Shown here: piece by piece, positions 57,400 through 64,000 of the stretch | How positions within the stretch are numbered: the stretch's first letter is position 1 | Layout: the number at the start of each line of letters is the position of its first letter | DNA from: Bacteroidota bacterium | GTDB lineage: Bacteria > Bacteroidota > Bacteroidia > Cytophagales > Cyclobacteriaceae | DNA length: 64,000 nt | NCBI GenBank assembly: GCA_027592755.1 | Contig: JAQCLE010000006.1 | Location: forward strand, 1 to 64,000 | Direction of reading: 5' to 3' | Translations under genes and position numbers: made by a program | The notes under the pieces: model-generated | Database searches by the model: none | Told to the model about the DNA's origin: nothing | What the model saw: the letters and a program-made list of their open reading frames with translations, nothing else

Positions 57400-58935
57400 T
57401 CATTGGATAAAAAACGTCTCGCCTTCATTTTGCTGTGGCTCGCCAGGTGTACTTCTTCCGTTTTTAACATAGGATTCCATCAATTGAGTCAATTGGTTAA
57501 CAATCTCAGGAAATTCATTGGCGACATTTGTTATTTCCTCAAGATCATCTTTTAGGTTGAATAGCTGAACAGGAGGGAAAGTACCCGTTTCAACTTCTTC
57601 AGTGGTGGGACTACTCCACCCTCCGGATCCTGGGCAAAAAACCAGCTTCCAATCCGCCTGTCTGATGGAAAAACATCCTTCAATCGAATGATGAACGGTT
57701 CCTTCTCTGATAGACTCATTAAAGTCTTTGTGCATCAATGCGGGTAATATATTGTAACTGTCTTCACCGGCATTGGGTGGGAGAGTTTCGCCAAACAACG
57801 CGGCTACAGTGGCCAGCATATCGGTGAGGCATATGGTCTGATCAATCGTTCTGGCTTCCTTAATTTTATTGGGCCAGCTGAAAATAAACGGCATCCGGTG
57901 GCCGCCTTCGTAGATATCTGACTTATAACCCCGGTAGAGGTAGCTGGGATAATGGCCGGCACTTTCATGGGCTTCAAAATCCGCATATGGCGCAAACCCG
58001 TTATCACTTGTGAAGACAACAATGGTGTTCTCACGAATACCTGAATTGTCCAAGGCACTGAGAATTTGGCCCACAACGTCATCAACCATCAATACGAAAT
58101 CGGCATAGGAGGTTAGCTGACTTTTTCCCTCAAATGCTTCGGTAGGTAATATTGGAGTATGTGGCGCAGGTAAGGGGAAGTACAGGAAGAAAGGATTGGC
58201 TTTGTTCGCATGCTCTTCGATGTATTCGGTCGCCTTTTGAGTGATTTTCGGAAGGACCTCCACATGTTTGAAATCATTCCCAATAGGTCCTGTTCTCCAG
58301 AACTCTGGTAGGGGTGAAGCGGCCACAGTATCAATTTCGGTTGCTGTTATCTTGTCATTTTCGATGTAGAAATAAGGGGGAATGTCAAGTGATGCAGCAA
58401 TACCGTAGAAATAATCGAATCCCAGGGTATTCGGCCCATTTTTTATAGGCTCAGTAAAGACCAGGCTATCCAAAGCATCCCTTGCCCAGTCTACACCAAG
58501 GTGCCATTTTCCAATACAGGCAGTATTGTATCCCTTTCCCTTGAGGTATGAGGCCACAGTCATACGCGAACTGTCAATAATGTGATCGTCATAGCTCCAT
58601 GTCACACCACTTTTCAACGTCGACCGCCAGGAGTATCTTCCGGTCAGGAGTCCGTAGCGGGTAGGGGTACAAACCGATGAGCCACTGTGTGCATCAGTGA
58701 AACTGATACTCCTTTTTGCAAGGGAGTCAATATTAGCTGTTGAAATTTTGGAATCCTTGTTGAAAAAAGAGACATCCCCAATCCCCAGGTCATCGGCAAG
58801 GATGATGATTATATTCGGCGATGCGTCAATTGTTGCTTCTTTTGTCTCATTGTCATTGCAGGATTGCAGCAGTATGAGACAGCAAAAAAGAAATACTGGT
58901 AGAGTGAGACTTTTAGCTTCCCGGCTGTTCATCAT
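57400..58935 (-). CDS. Sulfatase, arylsulfatase A-like (family S1), lipoprotein
   Basis: A 511-residue sulfatase. The formylglycine-precursor motif is CTPTR with C89 (SVCTPTRYGLLTGR). The calcium-site DD pair is in IIILADDLG near residue 48, and TSDNGFAPY occurs later. A lipobox (LLQSC, C26) shows an outer-surface or periplasmic lipoprotein. Start chosen at ATG 58935; a TTG at 58944 is less likely. It overlaps the preceding sulfatase by 23 bp, so coupling is likely. Activity needs a maturing enzyme not found in the window. Confidence 0.9.
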   Translation of the reverse strand: MMNSREAKSLTLPVFLFCCLILLQSCNDNETKEATIDASPNIIIILADDLGIGDVSFFNKDSKISTANIDSLAKRSISFTDAHSGSSVCTPTRYGLLTGRYSWRSTLKSGVTWSYDDHIIDSSRMTVASYLKGKGYNTACIGKWHLGVDWARDALDSLVFTEPIKNGPNTLGFDYFYGIAASLDIPPYFYIENDKITATEIDTVAASPLPEFWRTGPIGNDFKHVEVLPKITQKATEYIEEHANKANPFFLYFPLPAPHTPILPTEAFEGKSQLTSYADFVLMVDDVVGQILSALDNSGIRENTIVVFTSDNGFAPYADFEAHESAGHYPSYLYRGYKSDIYEGGHRMPFIFSWPNKIKEARTIDQTICLTDMLATVAALFGETLPPNAGEDSYNILPALMHKDFNESIREGTVHHSIEGCFSIRQADWKLVFCPGSGGWSSPTTEEVETGTFPPVQLFNLKDDLEEITNVANEFPEIVNQLTQLMESYVKNGRSTPGEPQQNEGETFFIQ

Positions 58936-60526
58936 AAAGATCAATGTATTTCTGGTTCAGTTCATCAGAATCTTTGTACTTCACGCGTAATTCTTCGAGT
59001 TTTATTTTCAGTTCTTCCACAGTTGACGCATAAGCTGGATCATCGTACACACTGAGCATTTCCTGGGGATCTTTCTTCCTGTCATAAAGTTCCCATTCGT
59101 CCACGTCATAATAGAAGTGAACCAGCTTAAAATCTTCCGTGACAATACCATAATGTCTTTTTACCATGTGCACTGCAGGATACTCATAATAATGATAGTA
59201 AACGGCCTCCCTGAAATTTTCGATTTCACCCTTGAATAAAGGTACCAGGCTTTCGCCCTGCATATCATCAGGTGCAGGAATCCCAGCAACATCAAGGAAA
59301 GTTTGTGCAAAGTCAAGATTTTGAACCATTTGTGTATTGACCGTTCCTGGTTCGATTGTACCTGGCCATTTTACTAAAAGTGGAGTTTTGAAGGACTCAT
59401 CATAAATGAATCGCTTGTCAAACCAGCCATGCTCACCAAGATAAAAACCCTGGTCGGAGGTATATACCACAACAGTATTTTCGGCAAGGCCACTTTCATC
59501 GAGATAATCTAATACTCTTCCCACATTGTCATCAACTGAAGATATAGTACCCAAATAATCCTGCATGTAGCGCTGGTACTTCCATTTCATTTTTTCTTCA
59601 TCAGTCATTGAAGGCCAGTTGGTCTGAAAGTCCTTATTGATTAAATCAATTATCGGATCATATAGTGCCCGCTGCGAGTCATTCATGCGTCCGTATGGCC
59701 CCTCAAATCCCCTTGGAATTCCGGGAACTTCGGGTTGTACATTTCCCATTTCCTCAAGTGTTGCAGGTCTTATCTTACTGTCGTGGGGATATTGCATATG
59801 AGTGAGTAAGTTCATTTCGGCTGTTTTAGCGGCTGTTCCCCTATTAGCGTAGTCATCAAACAAATTGGAAGGTTCCACAAATTCCTTTGTATTGAATTCT
59901 TTAAATTTTTCAGGACTTGGCCACCATGGGCGATGTGGAGCCTTATGCAGGTAGGCCATCATAAACGGTTTTTCAGGATCGCGATCTTTCTCCAACCATC
60001 CCAGTGTAAGATCGGTAATTATGTCTGTGACATAGCCGGTAATGGTTGTGTCACCTGTTGCTGTAATGAATCGGGGATTTATATAGTTTCCCTGACCGGG
60101 CAGGATCATGAAATCATCAACTCCTTTCGGATTGTTACCAAAATGTAACTTTCCAAACATGGCTGTCTGGTAACCGGCCTCCTGGAATATTTGAGGGAAA
60201 GTGACATTGGTGGTATCAAATGGAAATCGGTTGTCTATTTTCCCATTGAGGTGGCTGTGCTTGCCTGTCAAAATCACAGCACGGGATGGGGCACAAATGG
60301 AGTTGGTGACACAAGCATTTGTGAAGAGCATACCTTCATTGGCAATCCTATCAATATTTGGGGTTTTAATTAGTCGGGTGTCATATGCACTAATCGCCTG
60401 GTAGGCATGATCGTCAGACATGATGAAAAGGATGTTAGGCCGCTTAGCAACCTCTTTTACTTCCGGGTTGCACGAAGTAAAACAAAGGGTAAAGATTAGT
60501 CCACAGAGGGTCCAAATGGTTTTCAT
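58913..60526 (-). CDS. Sulfatase (family S1, possibly N-acetylglucosamine-6-sulfatase-like), lipoprotein
   Basis: A 537-residue sulfatase. The formylglycine motif is CAPSR with C78 (NSICAPSRAVILTGKHSH). The DD metal pair lies at 38-39 in FIMSDDHAYQ, and TSDQGFYLGEHGWFDKRF is present. That C-terminal run resembles S1 subfamily 11 (N-acetylglucosamine-6-O-sulfatase type), but I cannot run a family assignment. The signal ends FTSC with C19 as lipid site. It precedes the second sulfatase by overlap and follows the glycosidase on the reverse strand. Confidence 0.9.
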   Translation of the reverse strand: MKTIWTLCGLIFTLCFTSCNPEVKEVAKRPNILFIMSDDHAYQAISAYDTRLIKTPNIDRIANEGMLFTNACVTNSICAPSRAVILTGKHSHLNGKIDNRFPFDTTNVTFPQIFQEAGYQTAMFGKLHFGNNPKGVDDFMILPGQGNYINPRFITATGDTTITGYVTDIITDLTLGWLEKDRDPEKPFMMAYLHKAPHRPWWPSPEKFKEFNTKEFVEPSNLFDDYANRGTAAKTAEMNLLTHMQYPHDSKIRPATLEEMGNVQPEVPGIPRGFEGPYGRMNDSQRALYDPIIDLINKDFQTNWPSMTDEEKMKWKYQRYMQDYLGTISSVDDNVGRVLDYLDESGLAENTVVVYTSDQGFYLGEHGWFDKRFIYDESFKTPLLVKWPGTIEPGTVNTQMVQNLDFAQTFLDVAGIPAPDDMQGESLVPLFKGEIENFREAVYYHYYEYPAVHMVKRHYGIVTEDFKLVHFYYDVDEWELYDRKKDPQEMLSVYDDPAYASTVEELKIKLEELRVKYKDSDELNQKYIDLYDEQPGS

Positions 60527-60661
60527 ACTCGCTAGGTTTGGTTAAATTGAAGGTTAAGATAGGAAAAAAAGCGGATTCTGAACTCTGGATGTGTGGAGGA
60601 AATTCCCGGCGTTGGGAAAAAAATCCAGCGGTCGCTAAGCTCCAGCCTAGTGAGGAATTAG

Positions 60662-62149
60662 TTAGTTCCTTGTAATCCTCAAAGCAAGTTCTCCATCAGG
60701 AATTTCAACATCAAGGTTTAAAAGCCCATCAACAGCAGCAATTTCTTTTGCCTCAGACATGGCTCCGGTGGTTGTATTTAATGTCCGCACAAGATATGTT
60801 CCATCACCTGTTTTTAATCTGAGGCTTGATTTTTCCGTACCGATGGCTCTCAGGAAGATGGCATAAGCGTTATTGCCATCCGATAAAATATACGGTATCA
60901 ATCCCGGTGAACTTGTAACGGAGGTGTAATTCGGCCTCATTTTCTCTAACTCAAAACTGTGGATGAAGTCACTTAATACTTTGAGTTGCTGGCGCAAGGC
61001 TCTGCTTCCCCCTCCCGGTGCCTGATTTTCTCCAAGCCCGTCTTCATTTCCAACGAAGAAGGAGTAGTCCAAACTATTAAACAAACCACCACCACTCAAC
61101 ATGAACTGCCAGGCTTGTCTTCGGTAGACCTGGTCCCCTGAGCCTGCAAATCCTGATTCATCAAATCCAATGACTTTGTTATAGTGATAGTTCCATACAA
61201 CAGCCTCCGGCCAGGCATAGTGGAAATTGATAATTGAAATATTGTCACCCACTGATGGAATGGGCGCTTTGAAGTTGGTGTAATTTTGAGCAATGAGGTG
61301 CTTTTGATCGAGTTTGGATTCCTCATCAACAATTGCGTCAGCAAGTTTTTCGTGCCAGGCCATAGAGGCTTCATTAGCAAAATCTGCTTTATAGGTCCAG
61401 TCGTTATTTCTGAGGTCTTCTTTGTTGACAATGTTGTAAACCGGAATTGCATGATCAGCCCATGGTTCATTTTGAATTTCAAAGAAGAAATTATCGTATT
61501 CATTCAACTCAGTAACCATCTTCCTAACGAAACTTCCCTGATACTGAAGAAGGGTTCCATTATTTAAAGTTTGTGCCTCCTGTCGGCTGACCTCATGAGC
61601 AATATTGATATTGTTTTCCGGATTCTGGGGACTTATGTCCCAGTGGCCATCACGATAAATCGATGAGAATAGGGTGACCTCAACAATAATATTGTTATCT
61701 GCGGCCAATGAGATGAAATCCTTCAATCTGGCAAAATATGCTTCATTCCAGGAGGAAAGGTCGTATTTGATATCTCCTGATAAATCAGATACAACGATAG
61801 GCCAGGGGGTGATGACCCTGTTTTTCATGGGTGCTAATGTATTGTTGTTGATGCCAAAACTCTCTCCGGGTATTTCAAAATAGGTACCGGTGAATATTCG
61901 GGTATAGTTCATTCCATCCTGTGAGAGGGTTGATATATACTTTTTATAATCGAAATCGAGATTCAATACAGCGCCATAATGTTCTGCAGAGGTGATGAGG
62001 GCCAGTGGTTTTCCTTTGAAAAGAAAATAATGAGGGTTCTTCGGGTGCAGTTGAATGGGACCGTCAATTGGTAAATCTGTGATGCGGTTTTGGTTCGTCT
62101 GACAGGAGCAGAGAAAGAAAGCCAGCAGGAGTGTGAGGATCTTATTCAT
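60662..62149 (-). CDS. Glycoside hydrolase with clan GH-A (cellulase-like) fold, lipoprotein
   Basis: A 495-residue lipoprotein (LLAFFLCSCQTN) with a TIM-barrel glycosidase look. The likely acid/base Glu is in FFFEIQNEPWAD, the NEP motif of clan GH-A; the likely nucleophile Glu is in GFDESGFAG. A small beta-rich C-terminal part (LRLKTGDGTYLVRTLN) follows. The true start is ATG 62149; the frame reaches 62209 but the earlier residues lack a signal. Substrate is unknown. With two sulfatases downstream, a sulfated glycan is plausible. Confidence 0.75.
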   Translation of the reverse strand: MNKILTLLLAFFLCSCQTNQNRITDLPIDGPIQLHPKNPHYFLFKGKPLALITSAEHYGAVLNLDFDYKKYISTLSQDGMNYTRIFTGTYFEIPGESFGINNNTLAPMKNRVITPWPIVVSDLSGDIKYDLSSWNEAYFARLKDFISLAADNNIIVEVTLFSSIYRDGHWDISPQNPENNINIAHEVSRQEAQTLNNGTLLQYQGSFVRKMVTELNEYDNFFFEIQNEPWADHAIPVYNIVNKEDLRNNDWTYKADFANEASMAWHEKLADAIVDEESKLDQKHLIAQNYTNFKAPIPSVGDNISIINFHYAWPEAVVWNYHYNKVIGFDESGFAGSGDQVYRRQAWQFMLSGGGLFNSLDYSFFVGNEDGLGENQAPGGGSRALRQQLKVLSDFIHSFELEKMRPNYTSVTSSPGLIPYILSDGNNAYAIFLRAIGTEKSSLRLKTGDGTYLVRTLNTTTGAMSEAKEIAAVDGLLNLDVEIPDGELALRITRN

Positions 62150-62297
62150 ATTTATTTGAATTTCAATTCTATAGTAGTTGTTTTTTGGATGAAACTCAAC
62201 TTCTCTCACTCCTCGACATCGCTTGAGTCGTGTATTACTATAAACATTCTGAAAAGGTGATAATTCAAATTAAATTGGCGACCAAATATTACATGTT

Positions 62298-63908
62298 ATG
62301 ATTAATTCCAATCGTCGTCAATTCATTAAATTTTTTGGGAGAACCGGTGCAATGGCCGTAGGTATATCGGCTTTGCCTGGATGTGTTCTGAATACTGACG
62401 AAAAAACAGCTAATCAGATTGGCAAACTGCCTTTTACACCAATTGATCCGATTGATAGCGATAACCTCGTACTACCATCAGGATTTAATTACCACGTGAT
62501 TGCCAAACAAGGGGATGCCATCACTGATACCCAGACATTTGGTGATCATAACGACTATACTGCTTTTTACCCTTTAGATGATAGCGGGAATGATGGTCTT
62601 CTTTGGGTCAATCATGAAAATGTTTCCTCTCTTTTAGTTTCCGGTTATCAGGGTAGTAGGAGTGGTGTTGAAAAAACCCTCGAGCAGGTTAATCTTGAGA
62701 TGGAGGCCGTGGGTGGCTCCATCATCCGGGTCAGGAAAAACTCACAGGGTAAATGGGAAATGATTAAAAACGATCCCTATAACCGAAGAATACATGGCCT
62801 TACGCCTATCCCTTTTAATTGGGATGAACCGATTCTCGGTAAAACTGAAGCAATAGGCACATTAGCAAATTGTGCCGGTGGAATTACACCCTGGGGCTCA
62901 GTATTGACGTGCGAAGAGAACTACCATAATTTTTGGGGAGAGCGGAATTTTGAGACGGGAGAAAGCAGTGGATCACCGAAAAGATGGGACAAATATTATG
63001 ATCATCCTCCTGAACACTATGGCTGGGTTGTCGAAGTGGATTTCAAAACAGGTGAAGCAAGCAAGTTGGTGGCCCTGGGGCGTTGTGCGCATGAAGCTGC
63101 ACCCGTACACCAGGAGAAAAATGGCATTTGCGTTGTGTATACTGGAGACGATAAGGAAAATGAATGCCTCTATAAATTCATTGGCAATGAACCAAATAGC
63201 TTAAAAAAGGGTACGCTCTATGTAGCAAACACAGAAAAAGGCCAGTGGATTTCAATGGACATCAATGAACAACCGGCATTGAAAGAGAATTTCAAAGATC
63301 AGACTGAGGTTTTAATAAGGTTAAGAGAAGCAGCAAAACTTGTTGGGGGCACACCACTTGACAGGCCGGAAGACATCGAGTTTGATCCAATAACGGGTAA
63401 TGTTTTCATGACTTTGACCAATAACAAAGGCAAAGGCAATTACCATGGTTCTATTTTGAAAATCATTGAAAAAGACGGTAACAAACTGGCCATGGAATTT
63501 ACAACAGAGACTTTTATTGTTGGCGGCGAGGAAATGGGTTTCTCTTGCCCTGATAACATTGCTTTTGATAAAAAAGGAAATCTATGGGTTTGTTGTGACA
63601 TCGGCGGAGGGGAATTGAACAAACCACCCTATGAAAAGTTTAAAAATAATGGTTTATACTTTATTCCGATGTCTGGACCAATGGCTGGCATGGTATTTCA
63701 GGTTGGTAGTGCTCCGGTAGCTGTTGAACTCACCGGATTGACATTTTCACCAGATTTTAAAACGCTTTTTCTGAGTGTGCAGCATCCCGGGGAAACAAGC
63801 CGTAGCCTCGACGAACTAACAAGCCATTGGCCTGATGGCGGAGACAGCCTTCCCCGGTCGTCTGTTGTGGCCATACATGGTGAAGCATTGGACAAATTGA
63901 TGGGATAA
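62298..63908 (+). CDS. PhoX-type alkaline phosphatase (DUF839)
   Basis: A 536-residue protein with a Tat-like signal (NRRQFIKFFGRTGAMAVG) and a possible lipobox Cys in ALPGC. The PhoX hallmarks are visible: LTCEENYHNFWG, GRCAHEAAP, YTGDDKENECLYKF, PEDIEFDP and SCPDNIAFDKKGNLWVCCD. PhoX hydrolyses phosphate esters with Ca and Fe cofactors under phosphate limitation in marine bacteria. It is divergent from the glycosidase. No Pho box was identified. This family also includes proteins of unknown activity, so the enzyme role is by similarity. Confidence 0.85.
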   Translation: MINSNRRQFIKFFGRTGAMAVGISALPGCVLNTDEKTANQIGKLPFTPIDPIDSDNLVLPSGFNYHVIAKQGDAITDTQTFGDHNDYTAFYPLDDSGNDGLLWVNHENVSSLLVSGYQGSRSGVEKTLEQVNLEMEAVGGSIIRVRKNSQGKWEMIKNDPYNRRIHGLTPIPFNWDEPILGKTEAIGTLANCAGGITPWGSVLTCEENYHNFWGERNFETGESSGSPKRWDKYYDHPPEHYGWVVEVDFKTGEASKLVALGRCAHEAAPVHQEKNGICVVYTGDDKENECLYKFIGNEPNSLKKGTLYVANTEKGQWISMDINEQPALKENFKDQTEVLIRLREAAKLVGGTPLDRPEDIEFDPITGNVFMTLTNNKGKGNYHGSILKIIEKDGNKLAMEFTTETFIVGGEEMGFSCPDNIAFDKKGNLWVCCDIGGGELNKPPYEKFKNNGLYFIPMSGPMAGMVFQVGSAPVAVELTGLTFSPDFKTLFLSVQHPGETSRSLDELTSHWPDGGDSLPRSSVVAIHGEALDKLMG

Positions 63909-63936
63909 CAGAATACCTCTGAATTTCAACTGTAAT

Positions 63937-63956
63937 ACTCCTCTCCTCGGAGGAGT
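63937..63956. repeat. Inverted repeat after the PhoX-type gene
   Basis: ACTCCTC-TCCTCG-GAGGAGT is a perfect 7-bp stem, followed by TGGGGTG with no T-run. It resembles short CTCC/GGAG-type intergenic repeats common in Bacteroidota. It lies about 30 bp after the stop; it may stabilise or partly end the mRNA. Confidence 0.45.
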
Positions 63957-64000
63957 TGGGGTGTGTTAATCCCTATTCACCAAGTCTAAGTTCTTTGCTC

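Noticed and set aside
60590-60650. Terminator after the glycosidase gene or before the sulfatase
   Set aside because: TTCCC-GGCGTT-GGGAA is followed by A residues on the plus strand and preceded by T residues on the minus strand, the wrong order for intrinsic termination.

Overview
This window looks like chromosomal DNA of a Bacteroidota bacterium, most likely a marine member of the Cytophagales. The grounds are low GC, menaquinone biosynthesis (MenA), TAnnTTTG promoter boxes just upstream of start codons, weak Shine-Dalgarno sequences, many FtsX/MacB-type permeases and lipoproteins, and a sulfatase plus glycosidase cluster. This is inference; no rRNA or tRNA gene was seen, so the taxonomy cannot be checked internally.

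Layout. Positions 1-3600 hold a forward run menA, mltG, a hotdog thioesterase, a DUF3052 protein and a sirtuin. Positions 3700-9800 hold a small basic secreted protein, a LolC/E-type permease, a polyprenyl-phosphate mannose synthase-like GT2, sufU and sufS, a BNR/Asp-box repeat protein and a two-repeat lipoprotein. Positions 9800-18800 carry a 3-mercaptopyruvate sulfurtransferase, metG, an LptF/LptG-type permease, an EamA transporter, a SRAP/YedK protein, a YciA-like thioesterase, pcm, ribE, a LytTR response regulator and a PAP2 phosphatase. Positions 18800-31650 carry hemF and gcvP, a 585-bp non-coding region with strong RNA-like structure, topA, murB, a MacB-like permease gene broken by an in-frame amber codon, a thioredoxin-fold protein and typA. 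Positions 31650-38900 hold the threonine operon thrA-thrB-thrC, then ispH, a LOG-family hydrolase and a DUF547 protein. Positions 39100-51000 hold dgt, an RND/MMPL transporter, ileS, lspA and two large membrane proteins, one of them a GT-C glycosyltransferase. Positions 51000-54300 are a divergent oxyR/katG peroxide-defence pair.

Positions 54300-64000 are accessory in character: a methyltransferase, an unrecognised secreted protein, a small zinc-ribbon gene broken by an in-frame TGA, and a reverse-strand cluster (metallo-beta-lactamase-fold hydrolase, two sulfatases, a GH-A-type glycosidase). A PhoX-type phosphatase is divergent from this cluster. Signal peptides place the cluster outside the cytoplasm. 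The two sulfatases and the glycosidase fit desulfation and cleavage of a sulfated glycan, but there is no SusC/SusD pair and no sulfatase-maturing enzyme in view.

The best leads are: (1) the gcvP-topA intergenic region, with a strong orphan hairpin and a UUCG-capped terminator-like hairpin 40 bp before topA that implies an unannotated forward RNA or a topA attenuator; (2) eleven TAnnTTTG boxes placed so close to start codons that mltG, pcm and ispH would be leaderless or nearly so; (3) two genes with clean in-frame stops (amber in the MacB-like permease, opal in the zinc-ribbon gene). I did not find a clearly new multi-gene defence or metabolic system.
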